The position numbers and the translations under genes were made by a program. A stretch of 38,550 nucleotides of DNA from Candidatus Nitrosopumilus sp. Its GTDB lineage: Archaea; Thermoproteota; Nitrososphaeria; Nitrososphaerales; Nitrosopumilaceae. This document shows positions 31,861 to 38,550 of this stretch, one piece after another. The stretch covers positions 1-38,550 of the forward strand of contig JADHUF010000003.1 in the NCBI GenBank assembly GCA_016784625.1, in the 5' to 3' direction. How positions within the stretch are numbered: position 1 is the first letter of the stretch; each line of letters opens with the position of its first letter. Under the pieces are notes generated by a model. That model was not told the DNA's origin. It was given only the letters and a program-made list of their open reading frames with translations, and searched no databases.

Positions 31861-33002
31861 TGTTATTTTCTCATATTTCAGACACACATTTAGGATTAGT
31901 GCAGTATGGTTCAGAGGAACGTGCACAAGATGTTTATGATACGTTTAACCAAGCAATTGATACATCAATAAAAGATCATGTAGATTTTGTAATATTTGCA
32001 GGAGATATTTTTCATGTGCCAAATCCAAATGGGACTGCAATTATTCAAATGGCCAATGGATTAAAGCGATTAAAACAAAATAGCATTGATTCATTTTTTA
32101 TTTTAGGAGAACATGATATTAGTAGAATTAGAACAACACCAATACCATATGTATATCATAATTTAGAATTTTCAAAATATATTGGTCAAGGAATTCCATT
32201 TGAATACAAAGGAGTATTAATTGCAGGATTTGATAAAATTAGAAAACCAGAGATTCCGCAATATGAAAAAAAGTTTGCAGAAATAGATGAAATTGCAAAA
32301 AAACATTCTGGACATAAAATTTTAGTGTTACATCAAGGAATTACAGAATTCAACAAGTTTGCAGGAGAAATACAATCAACAGATTTGCCAAAAAGTTTTA
32401 CATATTATGCAATGGGGCATCTTCACGATAAAGATATCAAACAGTTTAATCATCTAAATGGGCCAATAGCATATCCGGGTTCTACAGAATTAACAACAAG
32501 TGAAGGAATTAAAGAAACAAAGAAAGGATTCTTTGAAGTTGATATTTCTGGAAATGAAGCATTACCTAACTGGATTGAAGTAGATACCAGACCTCAGTTT
32601 TCATTTAAAACAGAATATCAAGAGTTATCAAAAACAATTGATGAAATTTCTGAAAAAATAATTAATTCTAGAAAACCCCCAATCGTAGAGATAAAAATAC
32701 AAGGGGAAAACATAGAAACAGACCACATTCAGGCACAAATTGCAAGACTAAATTCATCAGTTCTTAGATGTTTTTGGAGAATTAGTACAAAGCAAATTTC
32801 TGATTCATCAATATTTCTAGATAGACCAAATGTCATTGATGATGAAATGTTCAGACTATCAGTTGATGCCTTGGGATCTGAAGTATCTGCAAATTTTGCA
32901 ATAAAAGAATTACTTCCAGTATTAGCAACAGGAGAAATCAAAGAAGCATCACAAATAATTGTTGAGAATTTTGAAAAATTCAAAAAGGAGAGAAAACAAT
33001 GA
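31860..33002 (+). CDS. mre11: Mre11 DNA double-strand break repair nuclease
   Basis: The 380-residue protein carries the phosphodiesterase motifs HISDTHLG (residues 4-11), FAGDIFH (about 45-51), LGEHD (about 82-86), LHQGI (about 156) and MGHLHD (about 178). The third motif is usually GNHD; Glu replaces the metal-ligand Asn here. The nuclease works with Rad50 to process DNA ends. The first base of its ATG is the last base of the herA stop (TAATG), implying translational coupling, and the rad50 start overlaps its end by four bases. Confidence 0.95.
   Translation: MLFSHISDTHLGLVQYGSEERAQDVYDTFNQAIDTSIKDHVDFVIFAGDIFHVPNPNGTAIIQMANGLKRLKQNSIDSFFILGEHDISRIRTTPIPYVYHNLEFSKYIGQGIPFEYKGVLIAGFDKIRKPEIPQYEKKFAEIDEIAKKHSGHKILVLHQGITEFNKFAGEIQSTDLPKSFTYYAMGHLHDKDIKQFNHLNGPIAYPGSTELTTSEGIKETKKGFFEVDISGNEALPNWIEVDTRPQFSFKTEYQELSKTIDEISEKIINSRKPPIVEIKIQGENIETDHIQAQIARLNSSVLRCFWRISTKQISDSSIFLDRPNVIDDEMFRLSVDALGSEVSANFAIKELLPVLATGEIKEASQIIVENFEKFKKERKQ
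32985..32990 (+). promoter_or_regulatory. Shine-Dalgarno for rad50
   Basis: AAGGAG ends eight bases before ATG 32999, one of the strongest SDs in the window, lying inside the end of mre11. Confidence 0.65.
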
Positions 33003-35077
33003 TCACATCAATAGAGTTAGGGGATTTTCTATCACATTCAGATACAAAACTAGAATTTGAAAATGGAGTAACAGTTTTTGTAGGGGATAACGGTGCAGGA
33101 AAATCTAGTATAATTGATGCAGTAACATTTGCATTGTTTGGTCAACATACAAGAAAGTCAAATAAAAGTTTGATTAAACGTGGTTCAAATCAAGGATTTG
33201 CAAAAATAGGATTCACAATTAATGATAAACAATATGAAGCAGTAAGAAAAATAGATAGTAAAGGAAGTTTAGCTGCAAAATTTTCTGAAACAACTGGAGA
33301 TGATCATGTCGAATTAGCAGCAGGAGAAAGAAAACAATTTGGAGAATCAATGACTCATGAAATTGAAAAAACTATTGGGCTTGATTTTGAAAAATTAAAA
33401 ATAGCATCAATAGTTCAACAAGGAGAATTAAATGCAATTATTAACGCAAAACCAAAAGAATTCAAAGAGTTACTCAATGCAATTATAGGAATTGACAAGC
33501 TTGATGTTGCATCAGAATCAATGAAAATTGTAAATAAAGAATTTCGTGAAAAAATAAGAGAAGAAATTGGATATGATGATACACATATTGAAATTCTTTT
33601 ACGAGATTTAGAAAGATACCAAAAAGAAATTAACGATGCAGTACCTGAAAAAAATCAATTAAAGTCAAAACAAGAAAAATTAAAAAATGAAGTTGAAGAT
33701 CTAAGAAAAAAAGTAGAGACAGAAGCTCCAAAAATAGATAAAATCAATCAACTAGAATTAAGAAAAAAGGAACTTTTAGAATATGCAAAAGAAGCAATTC
33801 ATGAAATTCAGCATGAAATTAATGAAAATGAGCGTAAAATACGTGATTGTGAGGGCTGTTTTGAGCATGCTAGCTTGAAGGATGATTTAGAGTCAAAAAT
33901 TCAAAAAGTTGAACAGGCAATAGAAGATACTTTAAAGAAAATTCAGGAACTAACTAGTCAAACCATATCATTAAAAGAAAAACAATTGATAGCATCAAAA
34001 CTTCAACTAAAAGATAACAAATGTCCAGTATGTGATTCAAATGTTGAGAAACTAAATCCACTTTTTCAAGAAGAGCATTTAAAAAATGAAATAATAGTAT
34101 TAAAAGAAAAAATTACTTTAAAAGAAAAAGAAAAAAATGTGTATAATCAAAAAAGAAAGGAATTTTCAGAGAAATTACAAAATGCACGTGATGCAGAGAC
34201 GACACTTAGAGCTTATTCAATTAATAACAAAGAAGAATTAATGAAAATTCAAGAAGATGTTAATACAAAGAAACAAAATGTTCAGAGGATTCCTTTAGAT
34301 GTTAATGGTAATTTATTAGAAATATCACATATTGACTCTCATGCAAAAATGATTTTTGAGAGTATTTCAAAATTAGAAATAGAAACTAGTGGATTTGATG
34401 AACAAGAATTTTTAAATCTGAAAAAAATAGTTATTGAAAAACAAACCAATCTTTCTCAAATAGATCAACAAATTGGTGCAATTTTAGAAAAAATTTCCAA
34501 AGGGGAAGAGCAAATAATTGTTATTCAAAATGCAATTTCAGAATTAAATATTGTAAAAGAATATGTAACAAGTCTTGGTGAAATTCAAACAAATATTTTT
34601 AGTAGAGATGGACCTGTTGCAACAAGTCTAAGATCATGGGCACTAAACACAATTTCAGCTAAAGCATCAGAATATCTTTCACTACTTAATACAAAGATTC
34701 AGAGAGTTTCATTATCAGAAAAAACAAGAGATGTTTCTATTACTTGTTATTCAAAAAATGAAGTATTAGAACTAGAATCTCTCAGTGGTGGAGAAAAAGT
34801 TAGTGTGGCGTTAGCTTTACGATTAGGTATGGCAAGTCTTCTAGGGGCATCAAATCTTAATCTAATGATACTTGATGAGCCTACAACTCACCTTGATGCT
34901 GAAAGAAAGAAATCTCTGGTAGGAGTATTATCTCAGTTATCCAATATTTCAAATTCAGAAACACCCATGCAATTTCTAATAATTACACACGATGCAGAAA
35001 TCTTTGAAGATTCAACTGTTGAGAAAATTTACAAATTTGAGTCATCTGAGCAAGGAAGTAAAGTTACATCAATCTAA
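32999..35077 (+). CDS. rad50: Rad50 ATPase, short coiled-coil form
   Basis: The 692-residue SMC-like ATPase has Walker [11 protein letters not shown] (about residues 28-37), an early Q-loop ([10 protein letters not shown]), two coiled-coil arms (about 185-340 and 346-520), the zinc hook CPVC (342-345), the signature LSGGEK (about 595) and Walker [13 protein letters not shown]. It clamps broken DNA ends with Mre11. The arms are short: many archaeal Rad50 proteins are 850 residues or more. An extra CEGC (about 284-287) lies in the first arm. The stop shares CTAA with the convergent Kazal-cupredoxin gene. Confidence 0.95.
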   Translation: MITSIELGDFLSHSDTKLEFENGVTVFVGDNGAGKSSIIDAVTFALFGQHTRKSNKSLIKRGSNQGFAKIGFTINDKQYEAVRKIDSKGSLAAKFSETTGDDHVELAAGERKQFGESMTHEIEKTIGLDFEKLKIASIVQQGELNAIINAKPKEFKELLNAIIGIDKLDVASESMKIVNKEFREKIREEIGYDDTHIEILLRDLERYQKEINDAVPEKNQLKSKQEKLKNEVEDLRKKVETEAPKIDKINQLELRKKELLEYAKEAIHEIQHEINENERKIRDCEGCFEHASLKDDLESKIQKVEQAIEDTLKKIQELTSQTISLKEKQLIASKLQLKDNKCPVCDSNVEKLNPLFQEEHLKNEIIVLKEKITLKEKEKNVYNQKRKEFSEKLQNARDAETTLRAYSINNKEELMKIQEDVNTKKQNVQRIPLDVNGNLLEISHIDSHAKMIFESISKLEIETSGFDEQEFLNLKKIVIEKQTNLSQIDQQIGAILEKISKGEEQIIVIQNAISELNIVKEYVTSLGEIQTNIFSRDGPVATSLRSWALNTISAKASEYLSLLNTKIQRVSLSEKTRDVSITCYSKNEVLELESLSGGEKVSVALALRLGMASLLGASNLNLMILDEPTTHLDAERKKSLVGVLSQLSNISNSETPMQFLIITHDAEIFEDSTVEKIYKFESSEQGSKVTSI

Positions 35078-35763
35078 CTAACTTGAACAATTCCAGTCAT
35101 CCAAGGATGAACCATGCAGAAATAATCATAAGTGCCTGCATCATTAAATGTAAACCCAAAGGATTTACCAGCCATGAATATACTAGAATCAAATAATCCA
35201 TCACTTGAAGAAATAGTTCCACTAGTTACAGTATGTGCAGCAGTATCATCATTACTCCAAGTTACTGTTGTACCAACTGCTACACTAACTTCGTATGGTA
35301 TGAAACATTCGTTAGTTTCCTCACAGCCTGGAATTCCAGACCCCTCAGGAAGTGAAATAATTATCGGTAATGCTTTAGCAGGCATCTCAGATTGTGATAC
35401 AGTTACAGTATCTTCAATTTCAACTACATCTGTAGTTTCTGGTTCTTCTTCTGCAATTGGTAGAGATTCTGATACAGTTATAGTATCTTTAATTTCTATT
35501 GCATCAGTAGTTTCTGGTTGTACAGCCATACATTCACCTTTATGATCTAGCTTAACATCAGCAGCATCTAACATACACAAATTACCATAAGTTTCACCAT
35601 CAACCCCACACATTGGATCCCATTGTAACGTACAAACAGTTAGTTTTTCGTCATCAGAGGTTATTCTTGGTTCAATAATATCATTAGGAGCTGCAGCAAT
35701 TAATCCTAAAGAAATTGCAACTAAAACACCAACTACAACTATAACTCCATATGAAAAATTCAT
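35074..35763 (-). CDS. Secreted Kazal-like/cupredoxin fusion protein
   Basis: The product has an N-terminal signal or anchor (about residues 5-25, [20 protein letters not shown]). Next comes a Kazal-like unit with [16 protein letters not shown] and four cysteines (44, 52, 63 and 78). An acidic linker with a 25-residue duplication follows. The C-terminal plastocyanin-like domain has His in AHTVTS and CMVHPWM, so the type-1 copper ligands are complete. A loop [12 protein letters not shown] adds two cysteines. It is probably an exported copper electron carrier with an added protein-binding module. I chose ATG 35763 because AGGTGG lies five bases before it; GTG 35772 is the alternative. The longer form overlaps the HEAT gene by eight bases. 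Confidence 0.88.
   Translation of the reverse strand: MNFSYGVIVVVGVLVAISLGLIAAAPNDIIEPRITSDDEKLTVCTLQWDPMCGVDGETYGNLCMLDAADVKLDHKGECMAVQPETTDAIEIKDTITVSESLPIAEEEPETTDVVEIEDTVTVSQSEMPAKALPIIISLPEGSGIPGCEETNECFIPYEVSVAVGTTVTWSNDDTAAHTVTSGTISSSDGLFDSSIFMAGKSFGFTFNDAGTYDYFCMVHPWMTGIVQVS
35390..35521. repeat. Tandem duplication (about 57 bp, 75-bp offset) in the linker
   Basis: Segments 35390-35446 and 35465-35521 are near copies, each beginning GATTSTGATACAGTTAYAGT in consensus form and ending with TAGTTTCTGGTT. The offset of 75 bases keeps the frame and duplicates 25 residues of acidic linker (versions of [15 protein letters not shown] and [15 protein letters not shown]). Confidence 0.8.
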
Positions 35764-35764
35764 C

Positions 35765-36253
35765 TCATCCACCTGTTAACTTAGCAAACTTTTCGTTCTT
35801 ACTTAACTTTTCCATAAACTCAATATTAGATAATGCGACAACTGCTGATTCAACGACTGGTTTGTCAGGATCATTTAATGCCTTTTCCAGAGTTTCTTTT
35901 GCATCTTTAGAACCTACTACACCTAAGGCAATTGCAGCCTCATGTCGAACAAACATACTTGGATCATGAAGTGTTGCATCAGATAGAAAAGGAATAGTAC
36001 TAGAATAACACATTTGACCTAATGAGAATGCAGCCTCATGTCGCACCAATTCATTGTCATCATTTTTTAAAACTTTAGCAATATAGGGAACTTTATCCTC
36101 TCCACCAAAATCAACTAAAATACATGTGGCTCTAGTTCTAACTACATAATCAGAATGCTCTAACAAAGAGACAAAATATTCTGTATCTTTTTGCTCATAT
36201 TTTGATTCCATTTCAGCAAAAAGTGCTAATCTATCATCAGTTACTGCTTGCAA
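35765..36253 (-). CDS. HEAT-repeat protein resembling half of deoxyhypusine hydroxylase
   Basis: The 162-residue protein is built of about four HEAT (PBS-lyase type) repeats. Two carry the same His-Glu pair: [13 protein letters not shown] (His72-Glu73) and [14 protein letters not shown] (His104-Glu105), 32 residues apart. Deoxyhypusine hydroxylase has four such HE pairs, two per half, about 33 residues apart, that bind two irons. This gene has only one half's worth. A dimer could rebuild a full site, but a simple scaffold role is equally possible. The gene overlaps the Kazal-cupredoxin gene and faces the divergent redoxin gene. Start ATG 36253. Confidence 0.82.
   Translation of the reverse strand: MQAVTDDRLALFAEMESKYEQKDTEYFVSLLEHSDYVVRTRATCILVDFGGEDKVPYIAKVLKNDDNELVRHEAAFSLGQMCYSSTIPFLSDATLHDPSMFVRHEAAIALGVVGSKDAKETLEKALNDPDKPVVESAVVALSNIEFMEKLSKNEKFAKLTGG
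35769..35774 (-). promoter_or_regulatory. Shine-Dalgarno for the Kazal-cupredoxin gene
   Basis: AGGTGG on the minus strand, within the end of the HEAT-repeat gene and five bases before ATG 35763; supports translation from that ATG as a second cistron. Confidence 0.55.
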
Positions 36254-36319
36254 TTTGTTTTGGAATTTTCAGTGGCCTATATTAGGTTACTCGAAAGAAA
36301 ATAAAAAAATAATGCAGAT

Positions 36320-37018
36320 ATGTATTTAATGGAAAAAATACAAGAATGTTTTGTGAGTGTAGTAATAGGCCAAAAAGCACCAAATTTTGGAGTTTCAGAA
36401 TGGGTACAAGGAGCTCCAACTAATTTTGACCAAGAAAAAGACCATATTGTTTTAGTAGAGGTCTTTCAAGTCAATTGTCCAGGATGTTTTATGAATGCAA
36501 TTCCTGAAGCAATAGAAATCTACAACAAATACAAAGATGATGGAGTTCGAGTGTTAGGAATTGCAACTGCGTTTGAAGATTATGATAAAAACACATTAGA
36601 GAATTTGAAGATGCTTGTAGAAACAGGTGAAGTGGTAGGAGAGACAAAGAATGCACTTTCAATGTATGGAAAATTACAAGATGGAAGCAAATTACATTAC
36701 AAGATTCCATTTCCATTAGGAATGGATAATTTAACAAAGACTGCTGGAGAAATTAGTCAAGAAAAAATTATGCAGTTTATCTATCCACAAATTCCTGAAT
36801 TTGACTCACAACCAGAAGAGTACAAAAATCAAATTATTCAAAAAGTCAAAGATTACATGAAATCAAAAGAATATTCAGCTGAAACATTTGAAAAATTTGC
36901 TCTACAAGGCACACCATCAACCATTTTAGTAGACAGAAAAGGAGTTCTCAGAGATGTGTCATTTGGACAAGCAGGGCATGTTGAGGCAATGATTCAGAAA
37001 TTACTGAATGAAAATTAA
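36320..37018 (+). CDS. Redoxin/TlpA-like thioredoxin-fold protein with CPGC motif
   Basis: A peroxiredoxin-like thioredoxin fold of 232 residues. The sequence VIGQKAPNFGVSEWVQG opens the domain, with CPGC (residues 53-56 from ATG 36320) at the active site and a cis-Pro region ALQGTPSTILVDRKG near the C-terminus. A long helical insert (about 85-150) sits between. There is no convincing signal peptide, so it is probably cytoplasmic. The start is uncertain: TATTTAATGG (36323-36332) is centred 26 bases before GTG 36353, so a leaderless message starting at MSVVIGQKAP is a strong alternative. Likely thiol-disulfide oxidoreductase or peroxidase; substrate unknown. Confidence 0.88.
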   Translation: MYLMEKIQECFVSVVIGQKAPNFGVSEWVQGAPTNFDQEKDHIVLVEVFQVNCPGCFMNAIPEAIEIYNKYKDDGVRVLGIATAFEDYDKNTLENLKMLVETGEVVGETKNALSMYGKLQDGSKLHYKIPFPLGMDNLTKTAGEISQEKIMQFIYPQIPEFDSQPEEYKNQIIQKVKDYMKSKEYSAETFEKFALQGTPSTILVDRKGVLRDVSFGQAGHVEAMIQKLLNEN

Positions 37019-37019
37019 A

Positions 37020-37103
37020 TCAACTTAGTAAAATAAGAGATATCGATAATGCAACAACTATTACAAACCCACCAATTAATGCAATTTTGTGATTATCTAT
37101 CAT
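37020..37103 (-). CDS. Small single-span membrane peptide, 27 aa
   Basis: A short frame encodes MIDNHKIALIGG followed by a hydrophobic segment (FVIVVALSISLILLS). It starts ten bases after the stop of the membrane-anchored gene upstream on the same strand and ends one base from the convergent redoxin stop. The amino-acid composition (short polar head, then one full membrane span) supports it as real, but conservation cannot be checked here. Confidence 0.45.
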   Translation of the reverse strand: MIDNHKIALIGGFVIVVALSISLILLS

Positions 37104-37112
37104 TGTAAAATC

Positions 37113-37652
37113 TTATTTTCGTTTTTTGATTACAAAAATTATTACACAAACAATTAAGATAATTCCTATAATTACATAGATTAATTCATAGTCATAATCA
37201 ACTGAGGGAGTTAAATCAGGAGAAGAGAGTTCTATTTCATCTCTTTGCGTTAATCCATCAAGAAAAGTGGTTCCAATAATATCCAAGGTATTATCTCCAG
37301 AGCCTGTAAAATTTAATGTGATAAAAGAAATTTTTTCATTATAATTTATCTTTGGAAAAAATTCTTGATCATTGAGATAAAAAGTAAAATTCCCCCCTAA
37401 GAGATTGTTAGGCATTATTATCTCACCCAAATTATTTTCCAAGCCGCTAGTAATGTAGAGGGTTAATTTCTTATCATTACTATTAAAATCAAAATCATAG
37501 ATATCAAAATTAGCTACAGTTTCAACTTCAAAACTATGACCGCCTGTTTGAACATCTAGTCTATTTACTAATCCTGTTGCATCGGATAATTGACCATACA
37601 CAGGGATCATTGTAAAAAGTAACGCTAGTGGAATTAGAAATAGTATTTTCAA
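37113..37652 (-). CDS. Secreted membrane-anchored hypothetical protein, 179 aa
   Basis: The protein has a cleavable signal peptide (MKILFLIPLALLFTMIPVYG, then QLSD), a beta-rich outer domain of about 120 residues with aromatic and Asn/Asp-rich strands, a stalk (SSPDLTPSVDYDYE) and a C-terminal membrane helix (YVIIGIILIVCVIIFVI) ending KKRK. The topology is type I: domain outside, basic tail inside. No domain recognised. The start is one base from the stop of the L15e gene on the same strand, so it is read from the ribosomal-protein message, an unusual pairing. Confidence 0.78.
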   Translation of the reverse strand: MKILFLIPLALLFTMIPVYGQLSDATGLVNRLDVQTGGHSFEVETVANFDIYDFDFNSNDKKLTLYITSGLENNLGEIIMPNNLLGGNFTFYLNDQEFFPKINYNEKISFITLNFTGSGDNTLDIIGTTFLDGLTQRDEIELSSPDLTPSVDYDYELIYVIIGIILIVCVIIFVIKKRK

Positions 37653-37653
37653 C

Positions 37654-38109
37654 TTATGCGGTTTGAGAGACTCTTTGGTTTAATTCTTTATCTTGAACAA
37701 TTCTCGGATGTATTGGGTCTGCCAGGATAACTTCAAACCAATAGTGTTTTCCATCTTTATAGATAAAGTAGGAACCTAAAAGTTTCATGTTTGGATATCT
37801 CTGAAGAACACGTCTTTCTGCGACAGTCTTCATATTATCATCTGCCTTGATTCTTGTAACACCGAGATGTTTTGGTCGTCTTCCACCAGTAGGTCTTTGT
37901 TTTCTCATACCACCAGTACCGACTCTCATTCGGATAACAACAATTCCTTGTTTTGCCTTGTAACCTAATCTTCGGGCTCTTTGTAATCTGCTTGGCTTAT
38001 CAATACGAGTAACTGCAGTTTGTTTACGCCATTTAATTACACGCTCACGTATCTCAGGAGAATTTTCTTTCCAAAGTCTGATCCACGACTGATCTTGATA
38101 GCTAGGCAT
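37654..38109 (-). CDS. rpl15e: 50S ribosomal protein L15e
   Basis: A 151-residue, very basic protein matching archaeal and eukaryotic L15e over its whole length: RVIKWRKQTAVTRIDKPSRL near the start, LGYKAKQGIVVIRMRVGTGG in the middle, GRRPKHLGV and the ending YWFEVILADPIHP. It binds 23S rRNA in the large subunit. Start ATG 38109. A secreted-protein gene and a membrane peptide follow it closely on the same strand. The upstream intergenic region is unusually structured (38191-38245). Confidence 0.97.
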   Translation of the reverse strand: MPSYQDQSWIRLWKENSPEIRERVIKWRKQTAVTRIDKPSRLQRARRLGYKAKQGIVVIRMRVGTGGMRKQRPTGGRRPKHLGVTRIKADDNMKTVAERRVLQRYPNMKLLGSYFIYKDGKHYWFEVILADPIHPRIVQDKELNQRVSQTA

Positions 38110-38190
38110 ATCGGAAATAGGAAAATCCCCTTTAATAACGGTTAACCGAGAAAATTAGGTCCTAAATGATACTTCAAATCGGTAAAAACT

Positions 38191-38245
38191 TCTTCGAGTG
38201 ATGGACTAGCCATGCACTCAAAGAGCGTCTCCGCAAAAAACTCGA
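38191..38245. other. Structured intergenic element between rpl15e and a secreted-protein gene
   Basis: Within the 220-base divergent intergenic region, GAGTGATGG pairs with CCATGCACTC (38196-38219, one bulged G, loop ACTAG), flanked by TCGAG (38194-38198) and CTCGA (38240-38244), with a smaller hairpin GCG-TCTC-CGC between. It is richer in G+C than its surroundings. It may be a small RNA, a 5' leader or a regulator site. Nothing identifies a known RNA family; strand unknown. Confidence 0.35.
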
Positions 38246-38298
38246 TAAATAATGTTACCTAAAGATCTTAAAAAGGATTTCTCAAATTTGCTTTGTGA

Positions 38299-38306
38299 TT
38301 TTTATT
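38299..38306 (+). promoter_or_regulatory. TATA-like box for the last gene
   Basis: TTTTTATT centred about 27 bases before ATG 38330; matches the leaderless spacing elsewhere. Confidence 0.45.
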
Positions 38307-38329
38307 GAGTAATACGGACAAAATCAAAG

Positions 38330-38550
38330 ATGAGAGTAAGAAAGATCATCTTGCCTATAATTTTAGCAATAAGTTTTGTATTTTTACCAGCTGCTAATGC
38401 AGAATCCTCAGTTTCCATCATAATGGAAAAAACAACATACAGTTATTGTGAAAAGTTATTTTACATTATTGAGGTTTCAGAAGTTACAGGGGAGCCTGCA
38501 ATTATTCACATTAGAGATGAATCAGGTAAAGGAAGTAGTGCAATTCCAAT
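38330..38550 (+). CDS. Secreted hypothetical protein (3' partial)
   Basis: The gene runs off the window after 73 codons. It has a classic signal peptide: basic start MRVRK, hydrophobic core IILPIILAISFVFLP and a cleavage-type end AANAES. The mature part starts with beta-rich sequence (SVSIIMEKTTYSYCEKLFYI). Thaumarchaeal surface proteins with this kind of N-terminus often end in a PEF-type tail, but the C-terminus is not in view. A TATA-like box supports ATG 38330. Confidence 0.8.
   Translation, partial: MRVRKIILPIILAISFVFLPAANAESSVSIIMEKTTYSYCEKLFYIIEVSEVTGEPAIIHIRDESGKGSSAIP

Noticed and set aside
1..38550. Mobile elements, CRISPR arrays, toxin-antitoxin or restriction systems
   Set aside because: No transposase, integrase, repeat-spacer pattern, methyltransferase or toxin motif was seen; composition looks uniform and gene content is mostly core.

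Overview
The window is a piece of an AT-rich archaeal chromosome, most likely an ammonia-oxidising Nitrosopumilus-type member of the Thaumarchaeota (Nitrososphaerota). The evidence is the mix of genes: archaeal L15e, Pth2, aEF1B, Rpb7/RpoE', Spt4, a Cdc48 ATPase, NurA-HerA-Mre11-Rad50, a geranylgeranyl reductase, several membrane or secreted cupredoxins, a PEF-type C-terminal sorting tail and CtaB. Most first genes have a TATA-like box about 24-30 bases before the start codon and no Shine-Dalgarno, as expected for leaderless archaeal transcripts. Some operon-internal genes (herA, rad50, spt4, the Kazal-cupredoxin gene) do carry an SD. I saw no rRNA, tRNA, CRISPR array, transposase or integrase.

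Layout. 1-3.4 kb: end of a DEAD-box helicase with an RG-rich tail, a stand-alone Lrp/AsnC effector domain, and small or secreted unknowns. 3.5-8.9 kb: a membrane-anchored protein and a secreted protein, each split by a one-base frameshift; a thioredoxin-domain DUF255 protein; a zinc alcohol dehydrogenase; small unknowns. 9-13.8 kb: small membrane proteins, a second stand-alone AsnC domain, TruD, a secreted Vgb-like beta-propeller, and Pth2. 13.9-18 kb: geranylgeranyl reductase, a zinc-ribbon protein, aEF1B, Cdc48 and a winged-helix-like partner. 18-21 kb: CtaB, a membrane protein with two cupredoxin domains, a JAMM protease, and DUF2024. 21-26.2 kb: membrane pyrophosphatase, SprT-like protein, GTP-dependent dephospho-CoA kinase, Mrp/NBP35, RpoE' and Spt4. 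26.2-29.4 kb: NAD synthesis from aspartate (NadC, NadA, aspartate dehydrogenase) with a TPR protein. 29.5-35.1 kb: the nurA-herA-mre11-rad50 end-resection operon. 35-38.5 kb: a secreted Kazal-cupredoxin fusion overlapping a HEAT-repeat gene that resembles half of deoxyhypusine hydroxylase, a CPGC redoxin, a secreted unknown, L15e and the start of another secreted protein.

Most of this is core metabolism and information processing. The least ordinary points are: (1) every convergent gene pair abuts or overlaps at its stop codons, five of them sharing exactly four bases; (2) the half-length DOHH-like HEAT protein; (3) the Kazal-cupredoxin fusion lacking exactly the two cysteines that normally pair; (4) an additional CxxC in the short Rad50; (5) two single-base frameshifts that join cleanly into full-length proteins. 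I found no defence island or clear undescribed multi-gene system.
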